Source: Thiotrichales bacterium (GTDB lineage: Bacteria > Pseudomonadota > Gammaproteobacteria > Thiomicrospirales > Thiomicrospiraceae). From it: 64,000 nucleotides of DNA. Shown piece after piece: positions 28,046 to 37,627 of the stretch. The first letter of the stretch is position 1. Every line of letters starts with the position of its first letter. The position numbers and the translations under genes were made by a program. The stretch covers positions 1-64,000 of the forward strand of contig JAFGXP010000001.1 of the NCBI GenBank assembly GCA_016936535.1. Direction: 5' to 3'. The notes under the pieces are model-generated. The model was not told the origin of the DNA. It made no database searches and saw only the letters and a list, made by a program, of their open reading frames with translations.

Positions 28046-29005
28046 CTAAGGTTGCGTTGCGCTCGGCGTCAAACACTCGGTTAATGAACGCGTGACATAA
28101 CGGGTGAAATCATCGTAATACAAAAAACCTTGGGCGCGTGCTTTCGGTTCGGCTAACAAATATTGAGTCCCCATCGGATCGAGCATTCCAATTTTTGCAG
28201 AAGTTCCAGCAGTCAAGGCCTCCACCTGCTTGGTTGGAAACTGCGGCTCTTGGAACACACATTGCACATCACTCTCCTGTACGCGGGCACGTAACGCTTG
28301 CATCCGTTTTAAACTGGGTGGAACTTCGGGGTTCAAACGAATCGACCCCACACCCTTTAATCCATAATGGGCTTCGAAATACTGGTAAGCATCGTGCAAA
28401 ACCAAAAACCCCATGTTGCGAACCTCAGCCAGTTGCTGTTGATTCTGTTGATCTTGCTCCTGTAATTTGGCCAACCAAGCCTGTTCACGCTGCTGATACA
28501 AACCTGCTTTCTCAGGGGACTGCTTTTGCAACCATGCGGACGCCGCACGAACCATCAGTTCAGCATTGTGTGGAGCCATCCATAGGTGACCGTCATATCG
28601 CAAAGCGGAGTGCTCCCCTCCTTCCTCTGGGCTATGTGAATGCATTTTCTTCTCCCACAATCCACCTTGGCGAATCGGTAGTGTTTGCACCCCAGCCAGC
28701 TCACTCAACGCCAAGTGTGTGGCCGAAATCCCTTGTGCCGGCTTATTCACCCAAGCATCGACCGGCGAACCCACCCGTAATAGCAAATCGGCATTTTGCA
28801 AACTCTGCCAATGCGATGGCTTAAGCTGAAAGCCATGCGGACTCACACCCGGCTTGAGTAAAATCTCAATACGATCTTCGGGCTCTAACAAAGGGGCAAT
28901 CATGCCGGCCAAGGGCGGAATCGTTACCGTAATTTGTACGGCTGCTGCCGGTAGGGCTAATGCCGACGCGCAAATGGCCGCCAAAACAAACGTCATTTTT
29001 TTCAT
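28046..29005 (-). CDS. znuA: Zinc ABC transporter substrate-binding protein
   Basis: ZnuA captures zinc in the periplasm for the ZnuBC permease. The 319-residue protein has a Sec signal peptide (MKKMTFVLAAICASALALPAAA), the first metal histidine in SPHGFQLKPSHW, and a short histidine/acidic loop (MHSHSPEEGGEH) typical of zinc binders. Further conserved histidines are in VLHDAYQYF. GGAG is seven bases before the ATG. It diverges from znuCB; the ~150 bp between them contains no canonical Zur box that I could recognise. Confidence 0.93.
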   Translation of the reverse strand: MKKMTFVLAAICASALALPAAAVQITVTIPPLAGMIAPLLEPEDRIEILLKPGVSPHGFQLKPSHWQSLQNADLLLRVGSPVDAWVNKPAQGISATHLALSELAGVQTLPIRQGGLWEKKMHSHSPEEGGEHSALRYDGHLWMAPHNAELMVRAASAWLQKQSPEKAGLYQQREQAWLAKLQEQDQQNQQQLAEVRNMGFLVLHDAYQYFEAHYGLKGVGSIRLNPEVPPSLKRMQALRARVQESDVQCVFQEPQFPTKQVEALTAGTSAKIGMLDPMGTQYLLAEPKARAQGFLYYDDFTRYVTRSLTECLTPSATQP

Positions 29006-29046
29006 TTTTTTACTCCAAAAAAACTTTAAGAAGACAAACTCGCGCT

Positions 29047-29065
29047 AGATTTCGCTAAAAAATCT
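29047..29065. promoter_or_regulatory. Dyad in the znuA-znuC divergent promoter region
   Basis: AGATTT (29047-29052) and AAATCT (29060-29065) form a perfect six-base inverted repeat with a seven-base spacer. It lies between two divergent zinc-uptake units. It does not match the enterobacterial Zur consensus, so operator function is speculative. Confidence 0.3.
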
Positions 29066-29153
29066 GTTAAACCGACCAGGATTACCGATAATAGCGCGCA
29101 AAAGCCAAGGCTTCAGGGTCGTTCAATTCAGTTTAGCAAAGGTGTCAAGTTCC

Positions 29154-29966
29154 ATGTCTCAGTGCCATTGTGCCCAACCTCACTCGCAACTGTTATTGCA
29201 AGCACGGGGCCTATATCAACAGTTTGCCGATCAGGAAGTCCTGCAAAACATTGATTTAGAACTTAAATCCGGCGAAATCGTTACCTTGATCGGCCCAAAC
29301 GGTGCCGGAAAATCGACCTTGCTGAAAATTTTATTGGGATTATTGCCGCCGAGCCGCGGCACGGTCTGGCGCCGTCCTGGCCTACGGATTGGTTTTATGC
29401 CGCAGAAAATTCAAATCGATCCGACCCTACCGATGACGGTAGCACGTTTTTTGGCCTTGGCAAAAACGCCGTCTAACCCTGCAGACAACCCACTGAGCTT
29501 CGCGCAGATTTTAGAAGATCTCAATTTGCATGCTTTGCTTGAGAAACCGATTCAACGGGTTTCCGGCGGCGAAATGCAGCGTGTGTTATTAGCGCGCGCC
29601 CTCTGCACTCAGCCCCAACTGTTAGTTCTAGACGAACCGGTACAAGGCGTGGACATTCAAGGGCAGGCAGAAATTTATCAATACCTTAATCAAATTCGTA
29701 ACCAGTATCAATTTTCGATTTTAATGGTGAGCCACGACCTGCACATTGTGATGCGTCATACCGATCACGTACTGTGCTTAAATCGACACTTTTGTTGCTC
29801 CGGCCACCCGCAAGAAGTCAGCCAATCGCCTGATTTTATTACCCTATTTGGCACACCAGACCCCGCCATTGCCCTGTATGAACACCATCACAACCCACAC
29901 ACCTGCGAACATACCCACGGCGAAGGTCATCTTCACCTGCAAACCGGCGATCAGGAGTCCCGATAA
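29154..29966 (+). CDS. znuC: Zinc ABC transporter ATP-binding protein
   Basis: ZnuC powers zinc import through ZnuB. From the ATG at 29154 it has 270 residues: Walker A GPNGAGKST, signature VSGGEMQRV, Walker B LLVLDEP and H-loop MVSHDLH. Metal-rich ends are notable: Cys/His at the N-terminus (MSQCHCAQPH) and a histidine-rich tail (EHHHNPHTCEHTHGEGHLHL). Histidine-rich tails occur in other ZnuC proteins. Its stop overlaps the znuB ATG by one base. Confidence 0.93.
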   Translation: MSQCHCAQPHSQLLLQARGLYQQFADQEVLQNIDLELKSGEIVTLIGPNGAGKSTLLKILLGLLPPSRGTVWRRPGLRIGFMPQKIQIDPTLPMTVARFLALAKTPSNPADNPLSFAQILEDLNLHALLEKPIQRVSGGEMQRVLLARALCTQPQLLVLDEPVQGVDIQGQAEIYQYLNQIRNQYQFSILMVSHDLHIVMRHTDHVLCLNRHFCCSGHPQEVSQSPDFITLFGTPDPAIALYEHHHNPHTCEHTHGEGHLHLQTGDQESR

Positions 29967-30760
29967 TGTTTGAACTTTCCTCTTTTATGCTGATGGCGCT
30001 GCTCGGCGGCTTAGGATTGGCCCTGATTTCAGCACCACTTGGCGTGTTTGTGGTTTGGCAACGCCAATCTTACTTTGGCGCCACCTTGGCGCATTCGGCA
30101 CTGCTTGGCGTCAGCCTTGCCCTGCTGATGCAAACCCACTTAACCTTGACACTGGTCATCGTATCCCTGCTGATCGCCTGGGGCATTTTCAGTCTCAGCC
30201 ACACCAAACAACTTTCGGCTGACACCCTGCTGGGCATTTTGGCGCACAGCAGTCTGGCGCTGGGGTTAATTATTATTAGCCTGCAAGACTCGGTTCAAAT
30301 TGATTTGATGGGCTATTTGTTCGGCGACATTCTGAGCCTAAACACCACCGACTTGCTCTTGATTGGCCTGACTGGAGGACTCATTGCGCTTTTTTACTGG
30401 TATCACTGGCAAGACATGCTCAACATCACCTTAAACAGCGAGTTAGCACACGTTGAGGGCACGCCGGTCAAGCGTGTCCAACTGCAATTTGTTCTGCTTT
30501 TAGCCTTTATGATTGCCCTATCCATGAAGATGGTTGGTGTTTTATTGGTGACATCCCTACTCATTATTCCGGCTGCAGCCGCTCGTCGATTAGCTCGAAC
30601 TCCAGAACAGATGTTGCTATGGAGTATGCTACTGGGGTCGCTGTCGGTGCTCTTAGGCATTCTGGGCTCTTACTGGTACGATCTTCCTACCGGCCCAGCG
30701 ATTGTGATGGCTGCCACGCTTTTATTTGCCGTTTTGCTGCTCAAAAAACCCTTTGCCTAA
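29966..30760 (+). CDS. znuB: Zinc ABC transporter permease
   Basis: ZnuB is the ABC-3 family membrane permease of the zinc importer. The 264-residue protein shows seven or eight hydrophobic segments and the family motifs VWQRQSYFGATLAHSALLGV near the N-terminus and VGVLLVTSLLIIPAAAARRLA near residue 195. Overlap with znuC and shared direction indicate one transcript. It converges on folA with nine bases between the stops. Confidence 0.94.
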   Translation: MFELSSFMLMALLGGLGLALISAPLGVFVVWQRQSYFGATLAHSALLGVSLALLMQTHLTLTLVIVSLLIAWGIFSLSHTKQLSADTLLGILAHSSLALGLIIISLQDSVQIDLMGYLFGDILSLNTTDLLLIGLTGGLIALFYWYHWQDMLNITLNSELAHVEGTPVKRVQLQFVLLLAFMIALSMKMVGVLLVTSLLIIPAAAARRLARTPEQMLLWSMLLGSLSVLLGILGSYWYDLPTGPAIVMAATLLFAVLLLKKPFA

Positions 30761-30769
30761 ACGCCCAAC

Positions 30770-31276
30770 CTATCGTTCAAGAATCACAAAATCAAACGCA
30801 TAGGTATGACGCGCATCGGCAGGATGGTGTTCGCGCGCGACCTCAAACCACCTTCCCTCTTGCGTCCAATCCGGGAAATAAGTATCGCCTTCGATTTCTG
30901 CATGGATTAAGGTTAAATACAGACGATCCACTTGGTGCAGCAGCTGCTGGTAAAGTTGACCGCCGCCGATAATCACCACTTCTTGCGGATTATCGGGTTT
31001 TAAGGCGGTTAAAGCTTGCTCGACCGAGGCAAACACCGGCACGGAATACTTCAACTCTTTTTGACGACTGATGACCATATTTTGCCGATTCGGCAAGGGA
31101 CGACATCCCAGCGATTCAAAAGTTTTACGACCCATAATCACTGGCTTGCCGATGGTTTGCCGTTTAAACCACTGCAAATCATCGGGCAAATGCCAAGGCA
31201 TGGTATTGTCTTTGCCGATCACTCGGTTTTGGCTCATGGCCGCAATCATCGACAACTTTATTTCGTTTTCATTCAT
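30770..31276 (-). CDS. folA: Dihydrofolate reductase
   Basis: FolA regenerates tetrahydrofolate from the dihydrofolate produced by thymidylate synthase. The 168-residue protein has [30 protein letters not shown], with the active-site Asp in the PDDL segment, then GRKTFESLG and [10 protein letters not shown] for NADPH. Size and motifs are typical of chromosomal DHFR. Its ATG overlaps the thyA stop by four bases, so the two coupled enzymes are co-translated. Confidence 0.96.
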   Translation of the reverse strand: MNENEIKLSMIAAMSQNRVIGKDNTMPWHLPDDLQWFKRQTIGKPVIMGRKTFESLGCRPLPNRQNMVISRQKELKYSVPVFASVEQALTALKPDNPQEVVIIGGGQLYQQLLHQVDRLYLTLIHAEIEGDTYFPDWTQEGRWFEVAREHHPADARHTYAFDFVILER

Positions 31277-32106
31277 ACCGAGACACTCGCTTTAATATGG
31301 GGATGCGCCTGATAATCCAGAATCTCAAAATCGTCAAAATGATAATCAAAAATCGACGCTGGTTTGCGTTTAATTCGTAAGGTGGGCAATGGCAAAGGCT
31401 CGCGCGTTAGCTGTAACCGCGCTTGTTCGAGCGTATTGTTATACAGATGCACATCGCCACCAGTCCAAATCAACTCCCCCACATCCAAATCACATTGCTG
31501 TGCCATCATATGCAACAAGAACGCGTAGCTGGCAATGTTGAATGGCACCCCCAAAAAAGTATCCGCACTGCGCTGATAAAGCTGACAAGAAAGCCGGCCG
31601 TTGGCGACGTAGAATTGAAAAAACGCATGGCACGCAGCCAATGCCATTCGCCCCTGCTCGACATTGGCTTGCGGCGAAACCGATTCATCGGGTAAATCCG
31701 CTGGGTTCCAGGCCGACACCAACATACGACGGCTGTTAGGGTTGTTTTTTAAGGTCTCAATCACCTCAGCAATTTGATTAATGGTTTCACCATTTGGTTT
31801 TTGCCAAGCGGTCCACTGCTTTCCGTACAAGGGACCAATCTGCCCCTCTTGAGTCGCCCACTCATCCCAAATTCGCACCCCGTGTTCTTGCAAGTAAGCA
31901 ATATCGGTGTCTCCTTTTAAAAACCACAACAATTCATGCAGAATCGATTTGATATGCAGTTTTTTGGTGGTCAACAGGGGAAACCCTTGCTGTAAATCAA
32001 AACGCATCTGATAGCCAAACACCGAGCGGGTACCCGTTCCTGTTCGATCACCTTTTTCGGTACCATGGTCAAGAATATGTTGAAGCAGATCTAAATAAGC
32101 ACGCAT
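31273..32106 (-). CDS. thyA: Thymidylate synthase
   Basis: ThyA makes dTMP from dUMP using methylene-tetrahydrofolate. The 277-residue protein contains the active-site cysteine in [26 protein letters not shown] near the N-terminus, and the dUMP-binding [19 protein letters not shown] and GDVHLYNN. Length is close to the 264-residue E. coli enzyme with a small insertion around residues 90-110. It forms an lgt-thyA-folA operon; lgt-thyA adjacency is common in gammaproteobacteria. Confidence 0.97.
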   Translation of the reverse strand: MRAYLDLLQHILDHGTEKGDRTGTGTRSVFGYQMRFDLQQGFPLLTTKKLHIKSILHELLWFLKGDTDIAYLQEHGVRIWDEWATQEGQIGPLYGKQWTAWQKPNGETINQIAEVIETLKNNPNSRRMLVSAWNPADLPDESVSPQANVEQGRMALAACHAFFQFYVANGRLSCQLYQRSADTFLGVPFNIASYAFLLHMMAQQCDLDVGELIWTGGDVHLYNNTLEQARLQLTREPLPLPTLRIKRKPASIFDYHFDDFEILDYQAHPHIKASVSV

Positions 32107-32115
32107 CTTTTCTCC

Positions 32116-32925
32116 TTACGCCTCTGTCGCAGCCATTTTGCTTGCACGCCGATAGGCGTAGAACATTAAGCCGGCACCGCCGAGAATCATTGGCGTGGAT
32201 AAAATCTGGCCCATTGTGACCCAATTCCATAGCAGGTAGCCTAATTGAGCGTCCGGCACGCGCCAAAATTCAACAAAAAAGCGGAAAACGCCATAACCCA
32301 GCAAGAAAAGACCACCGACAGCCCCAGCCGGACGCGGTTTGCGCGCAAACCACAGCAAAATCAACAAGAGTACTAATCCCTCTAAAAAGGCTTCCAGCAG
32401 TTGAGTTGGGTATTTATTAACGGTCATTTGCAATTGCGGATCATAAACCGCCATCCCCAAGGGCGAATCGGTGATTTTCCCCCACAACTCGCCATTGATA
32501 AAATTACCAATGCGTCCGGTAAGCAGGCCAATCGGCACCAAGGGGGCGACAAAATCGCCAACTTGCAGAAAACTTTGACCGGTTTTGCGTGCCAACAACC
32601 ACAAGGCAATCAAGACGCCAAGCAATCCACCGTGGAAAGACATGCCCCCTTGCCAGATTTGCAAAATGGCCGACGGCGTTTGCAGATAATGCGCCAAATC
32701 ATAGAACAGGACATAGCCAATCCGCCCGCCCAGTATGACGCCTAGGGCGACATAAAAAAGCAAATCACCCACCATATCACTGTTCCAGGGTGCGCGATTT
32801 TTAGCTCGATACAATGCTAATGCCCATCCTCCGGCAAACGCCAGAAGATACATCAGACCGTACCAGTGGATATTAAGAGGCCCTAGGGATAAGGCAACAG
32901 GATCAATTTGAGGATAGGCCCACAT
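32116..32925 (-). CDS. lgt: Prolipoprotein diacylglyceryl transferase
   Basis: Lgt attaches diacylglycerol to the lipobox cysteine of prolipoproteins in the inner membrane. The 269-residue protein has the usual seven hydrophobic helices. It shows the signatures [33 protein letters not shown] and the Lgt motif [13 protein letters not shown], and ends with [13 protein letters not shown]. Ten bases separate it from thyA. Confidence 0.96.
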   Translation of the reverse strand: MWAYPQIDPVALSLGPLNIHWYGLMYLLAFAGGWALALYRAKNRAPWNSDMVGDLLFYVALGVILGGRIGYVLFYDLAHYLQTPSAILQIWQGGMSFHGGLLGVLIALWLLARKTGQSFLQVGDFVAPLVPIGLLTGRIGNFINGELWGKITDSPLGMAVYDPQLQMTVNKYPTQLLEAFLEGLVLLLILLWFARKPRPAGAVGGLFLLGYGVFRFFVEFWRVPDAQLGYLLWNWVTMGQILSTPMILGGAGLMFYAYRRASKMAATEA

Positions 32926-32985
32926 ATTTCGCTCAATTTCTTGGTCAAAAAGATGCAGGCATAATACCAGAGGAAGGACGTAAAT

Positions 32986-35034
32986 TTAAAACTTAAACTG
33001 ACCGATCAAGCTCTCTAAACGCTGAGAAAGGCGCTGCAAATCGTAACCCGATTGCTGGGTGCGTTGTGCACCGTCCAAAGCCCTCTCAGTGACCTGATGA
33101 ATTTCAAAAATATTGTTATTAATTTGTTGCGCCAATTGCGTTTGCGCATGGGCGGCATTTAACATTTGGTCTGACATCTGACTGATATCCTGCATCAAAA
33201 TGGTCACAGGCTGCAGCGTATTTTTGGATTCATTCACCGTGCGCATACTGTTTTGCACCGCGTCTTGCCCCACACCAACCACCGCCACCGTTGACTGAGT
33301 GGCTTTCAGGATTTTATCGACAATCCCTTCAATTTGACTGGTGGAATCTTGAGTACGCTTCGCCAGTGAACGGACCTGATCGGCGACCACCGCAAAACCA
33401 CGACCATGCTCTCCGGCACGGGCGGCCTCAATCGCAGCATTTAACGCCAATAAATTGGTCTGTTCGGCAATTTCTTGAATAACATTGACCACCGAACCAA
33501 TCGACTGACCATCCTGACGCAACTGACCCACTGCCTCAATCATCTGCTGCATACTCTGATCCAGGCTTTCCATGACTTGCACACTGTCCACAACCGTTTG
33601 CCCACCTTGTAAAACTCGCTGCGCAGCCTGCTGGGTTGCACGGGTGGTATTGCTGGAATGATCCTCAACTTTCTGCGCCTGCTGAGTCATCTCAAGCATC
33701 GACTGATTCAACCCCGATGTGGCTTTGGCCTGTAACTCAACCCCCTCCTTCATCGACACGGTAATTTGCTGTAAACGCTCCGAAGCACCCTCTAGTTGTA
33801 AAGCGGTGCGTCCAATTTCCGACAACAGCGTCTGAATGCGCGTAATGAACTGGTTAAAATGCTTCGCCAAATCGCCAATTTCATCTTGGCTTTGAATCGG
33901 TAACCGCTGGGTTAAATCACCTGAACCGCGCGCAATCTCACCCATGGCTTGCGAAATTTGCTCAACCGGTTGCACCACCGCCTGGGTCACTCGGCGCGAC
34001 ATCAGCATGCCAATCAGCTGTCCGGTCAAAGAAAAGAGCAACAAAAAGAAGATGTTCCATAAACTGCTACTGGCTACCGCTTCACCTGCCGCTTCGGTTT
34101 GCTGCTGAGCCAAATCACCAATTGCATCCAGATGCTGATAGAGCGCCTGGTAAAGGGGTTGAATCTGCGTGTCAATCAACACCAAGTCTTGTCGCCATTG
34201 CCCACCTTGATGCAGAGTTTTCAAGGTCAAAAAATGGTTTTGATAATCTTCAAATGCCTGAGTAATTTGCTCTAAGGCAATTTCTTCTTCCAGTGTCAAT
34301 TGCGCGGCTGCGGACACCGATTCGTTTTGACGATAAAGTGCCAAAACCGTCAAGAGCTCGGCAAATCGGGTCAGATAGCGTTCAGTCTGCTCGGCCATTT
34401 CTGGACTACGAAAGGCCAAATAACCGCGTAAATTACTCCCAACATTTAACCAAGCGGCTTCCATTTCAAGAATCGTTTCTAATGGAACCTTCCGCTCGGT
34501 ACTCAACGCATCCATTTCGGAATAGCGCATCAACAACAGCGACTGCTGTATCTGCCGGCTGTTCGGCATTAAATTTTCTTGGGCGTAACTAAAGGCGGGA
34601 AACTTCAGATTTGGAGACGCTTGCAGCTGCTGAATCTGCATTACCAAAGGTGGCAGTTTTTCTAATTCTTCGCGGATGGCGAGAGCATGCTCTAAAAAAG
34701 CTGGCGCAAACGCCCCCTGTTGCAAACGGGTGTTTAACGCCAACACCTTTTGCTGCGCCACTTCACTTTGTTGTAAATAGGTTTGCAAATCTTCAGGGTG
34801 ACCGCTGAGCATATAGCCATTCAGTAGGGTCATATTACGTTCGAGCTGCAAAGACAAAGCTTGTGCTGCACGCTCCAAAGGTTGAACCTGGCTAACTAAC
34901 TGTTCTACATTGGAACGAACCATCGACAAGTTAATGACAGCTTGAATGGTGATAATCGCCAAGGCAGCCCAAATCACGCCAAAGCCGAACTTCATTTTCT
35001 GTTTAAGGCTGAATTTGCGAAGCAACTTATCCAT
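32986..35034 (-). CDS. Methyl-accepting chemotaxis protein
   Basis: This is a transmembrane chemoreceptor of 682 residues. Helix TM1 is at about 16-38, a ~285-residue periplasmic all-helical sensor spans about 39-324, TM2 is at about 325-345, a HAMP domain at about 346-400, and the signalling hairpin tip is [24 protein letters not shown]. The large helical sensor suggests a helical-bimodular (HBM) type rather than a small four-helix bundle; its ligand is unknown. No CheR/CheB pentapeptide is present at the C-terminus (it ends GQFKF). It lies alone between murG and lgt, an unexpected place for a chemotaxis gene. Confidence 0.92.
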   Translation of the reverse strand: MDKLLRKFSLKQKMKFGFGVIWAALAIITIQAVINLSMVRSNVEQLVSQVQPLERAAQALSLQLERNMTLLNGYMLSGHPEDLQTYLQQSEVAQQKVLALNTRLQQGAFAPAFLEHALAIREELEKLPPLVMQIQQLQASPNLKFPAFSYAQENLMPNSRQIQQSLLLMRYSEMDALSTERKVPLETILEMEAAWLNVGSNLRGYLAFRSPEMAEQTERYLTRFAELLTVLALYRQNESVSAAAQLTLEEEIALEQITQAFEDYQNHFLTLKTLHQGGQWRQDLVLIDTQIQPLYQALYQHLDAIGDLAQQQTEAAGEAVASSSLWNIFFLLLFSLTGQLIGMLMSRRVTQAVVQPVEQISQAMGEIARGSGDLTQRLPIQSQDEIGDLAKHFNQFITRIQTLLSEIGRTALQLEGASERLQQITVSMKEGVELQAKATSGLNQSMLEMTQQAQKVEDHSSNTTRATQQAAQRVLQGGQTVVDSVQVMESLDQSMQQMIEAVGQLRQDGQSIGSVVNVIQEIAEQTNLLALNAAIEAARAGEHGRGFAVVADQVRSLAKRTQDSTSQIEGIVDKILKATQSTVAVVGVGQDAVQNSMRTVNESKNTLQPVTILMQDISQMSDQMLNAAHAQTQLAQQINNNIFEIHQVTERALDGAQRTQQSGYDLQRLSQRLESLIGQFKF

Positions 35035-35174
35035 TTTTCTGTGACTCTCTATTGAGTTAAGGAGGATGTCATCTGCAAAGCAAAAGAAAAGCCAACTCTA
35101 CCATTTACTTAAAACTCAACGACTGAAAACGCCGTTTCACCCCTTGTAAAGCGCGGCGCTACATAGAAGCCTGC

Positions 35175-36275
35175 CTAGGTTTCAGTACTCTGTAACAAAG
35201 CCAACAAACGTTGGGCAATCTGCTGCCGTGCCATTTGCGGCGCTTGCTGTCGAATTTGCAGAGAAGCCTGCGTGCGTTTTTCAGGATTTTGACACCAATT
35301 GCAGATGGCTTGCGCCAATTGTTCGGCATTCCATTGCGCCTGTTGCATAATCTGCCCGCCGCCGAGTGTACAGAGCACCTCAGCATTCGCCGTTTGGTGA
35401 TTGTCCACCGCGTGCGGGTAAGGAACGAGAATCGCAGGTCGTGCACTGGCCATTAATTCACTAACGGTTAAGGCACCAGAGCGGCAAATCACCAGCCCCG
35501 CTTGCTGATAGGCGTTGACCATATCCTCAATAAATGGGACAACCTCAGCCTTGACCCCCGCTTGGGCATAGGCCTCTTGAGCACTGACCAGCGTCTTTTG
35601 CCCCGCTTGATGCAATACCGCAGGCCGTTGTGCCTCCGGTATTTTCGCCAAAGCCGCCGGCACCATCTGATTTAACGCTTGAGCCCCACGACTGCCACCC
35701 AAAATTAACAAGCGGCATTCATCATTCATCGACAAAATAGGAATCTGTTCAAGACCATCACGTACTGGATTACCGACGACCACGGTTTGCGCCAAGCGCG
35801 GAAAACGCTTTGGACTTTGCTGGGCGAGTGGAAAGGCTAATAGAACACGCTCAGCTAAGAATGAAAGAAGACGGTTGGTGAAACCCGGAATCGCGTTTTG
35901 CTCATGCAAGACCAAAGAGATTTTCAGTTTTTTGGCCGCTAAACCACCCGGCCCACAAACAAAGCCTCCCATGCCAAGCACCAAGTCCGGTTGTTCCCGA
36001 CGCAAAATTGTCAGCGCCTGCCGATAAGCCCGATAGACTCGAAACGGCGCTTGCAACCAACCGGAAAGCCCTTTGCCTCGCAAACCGCAAATCGCAATTT
36101 CAGAATAGGCCAAACCCGCCTTATTCACCCACTCCGCCTCCATACCCCCGGCGGTACCCAGCCAATGAATGTCCACTTGGTAGGGTTTGAGTTCATTGGC
36201 AATTGCAATGCCCGGAAAGACATGGCCGCCAGTACCGCCGGCCATAATCAGGACTTTTTTGTTCGCTTGGGACAT
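35175..36275 (-). CDS. murG: UDP-GlcNAc:lipid I N-acetylglucosaminyltransferase
   Basis: MurG converts lipid I to lipid II on the inner face of the membrane. From the ATG at 36275 (MSQANKKVLIMAGGTGGHVFPG) it has 366 residues; an upstream in-frame start adds 22 unconserved residues. The first GGTGGHV loop, GMGGFVCGPG, LILGGSRGAQALN and the UDP-GlcNAc motif ICRSGALTVSELMASARPAILVPYPHA are all present. It is the last gene of the proximal dcw block. murC, its usual successor, is 13 kb away. Confidence 0.96.
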   Translation of the reverse strand: MSQANKKVLIMAGGTGGHVFPGIAIANELKPYQVDIHWLGTAGGMEAEWVNKAGLAYSEIAICGLRGKGLSGWLQAPFRVYRAYRQALTILRREQPDLVLGMGGFVCGPGGLAAKKLKISLVLHEQNAIPGFTNRLLSFLAERVLLAFPLAQQSPKRFPRLAQTVVVGNPVRDGLEQIPILSMNDECRLLILGGSRGAQALNQMVPAALAKIPEAQRPAVLHQAGQKTLVSAQEAYAQAGVKAEVVPFIEDMVNAYQQAGLVICRSGALTVSELMASARPAILVPYPHAVDNHQTANAEVLCTLGGGQIMQQAQWNAEQLAQAICNWCQNPEKRTQASLQIRQQAPQMARQQIAQRLLALLQSTET

Positions 36276-36385
36276 GAGGCTTTCTCTTACAAGGTCAACC
36301 GCAGAAGGATTATCAATAAATCTCAGCGCTTTCAGCGCCACTTTTTAGCACGCAACTTTGCTCGCCAAAAGCGTCTAAACCGGTG

Positions 36386-37618
36386 CTAGGTCTTTTTGCT
36401 ACGCCCTAGAGGACGACGGACACTGGCTTCGACCACTGAGGGCTCGGCCACTTCAAACTCTTTATCTTGACGTCGGTCGTAATCGTCACTGTGTTTCGGA
36501 TTGGGGTAAAAACGCGACAGGTGTTCCACCTTAAGCACAATCGCAAAAGCCAGCATAAACAAAATCATACTGCTACCACCGTAACTGAACAGAGGAAGCG
36601 TCAAGCCCTTAGTGGGAATTAAGCCTAAATTGGCACCCATATTAATCCCTACTTGCAAGACAAACCAAAAGCTCACGCCATAGACATAGAGCGCGCCAAA
36701 ATGATAGTTGGCGGCCTTAGCTTGAGCCGCAATTCGGAACAAACGATAGATGACTGCCAGGTACAGAATCACTAGGCCCATCACGCCAAGAAAACCAAAT
36801 TCTTCAGCAAAAATCGAAAAGATGAAATCGGTGTGCGCATCCGGCAAATAGAGCATTTTTTGCACACTATTACCCAAGCCAACCCCTGTCCATCCTCCAG
36901 ACCCTTGAGCCAAAATAGCCTGAATCAATTGGTAGCCGCTGCCATAAGGGTCTTGCCAAGGGTCAAAAAAAGAGGTTAAACGTGAGATTCGATAAGGTTC
37001 CATCAGCACCAAAAGCGCAAGGATGCCAATCATTGGAATAATGGTGTACACAAAATGCCGCGCCGGCGCGCCCGAAATCAACAACATGCCAATCAAAATC
37101 ATGGCAATCAGCAGTACCGATCCAAAATCCGGCTCCAAAATGAGCAGTAGCGCCATAAAACCAAAGGGCAACGCCAAACGCAGCACTGCAGTAAAGCTCT
37201 CGGATACCTCACTGCGATGGAGTGTCAAATAACCTGCCATAAACACAATCACCGAGAACTTCATTAATTCAGCCGGCTGGAAGTTAAAGATACCCAGAGG
37301 AATCCAGCGCTTCGAGCCGTTAATTTCAACACCGACAATCAACACCAAAATCAGTAGGCTCAAACTGAAAAGCAACAACAGGCCCCGTCTTTGAATCCAG
37401 TTAGACAATGGAATTTGATAAACCACATAGCCGGCAATTAAGCCAATCCCCATGGCTACAGATTGGCGAATAACAAAAAAGAAGGGATTGCCATAGCGCT
37501 CTTCGGCAAAAGCGACAGAGGCAGAAAACAACATCACCACCCCCAAAAAGGCGATGGCAATCAACATCACCAATAACGGATTGTCGAGTTTAGAATCGGA
37601 TACAGAAGATTGCGGCAT
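36386..37618 (-). CDS. ftsW: Septal peptidoglycan glycosyltransferase FtsW
   Basis: FtsW is the SEDS-family polymerase of septal peptidoglycan and works with FtsI. The 410-residue protein has about ten hydrophobic helices, the conserved NGSKRWIPLGIFNFQPAELMK loop, ILEPDFGSVLLI, and PTKGLTLPLFSYGGSSM near the C-terminus, all SEDS signatures. A charged cytoplasmic tail follows. It lies between murD and murG as in the standard dcw order. Confidence 0.96.
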   Translation of the reverse strand: MPQSSVSDSKLDNPLLVMLIAIAFLGVVMLFSASVAFAEERYGNPFFFVIRQSVAMGIGLIAGYVVYQIPLSNWIQRRGLLLLFSLSLLILVLIVGVEINGSKRWIPLGIFNFQPAELMKFSVIVFMAGYLTLHRSEVSESFTAVLRLALPFGFMALLLILEPDFGSVLLIAMILIGMLLISGAPARHFVYTIIPMIGILALLVLMEPYRISRLTSFFDPWQDPYGSGYQLIQAILAQGSGGWTGVGLGNSVQKMLYLPDAHTDFIFSIFAEEFGFLGVMGLVILYLAVIYRLFRIAAQAKAANYHFGALYVYGVSFWFVLQVGINMGANLGLIPTKGLTLPLFSYGGSSMILFMLAFAIVLKVEHLSRFYPNPKHSDDYDRRQDKEFEVAEPSVVEASVRRPLGRSKKT

Positions 37619-37627
37619 GGTTATTCT

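Noticed and set aside
29006-29153. Zur operator between znuA and znuC
   Set aside because: No sequence close to the known Zur palindrome; only an unrelated dyad, listed with low confidence.
35129-35159. Intrinsic terminator after murG
   Set aside because: CGCCG/CGGCG with a 19-base loop followed by TTTT is too short a stem with too long a loop to call.
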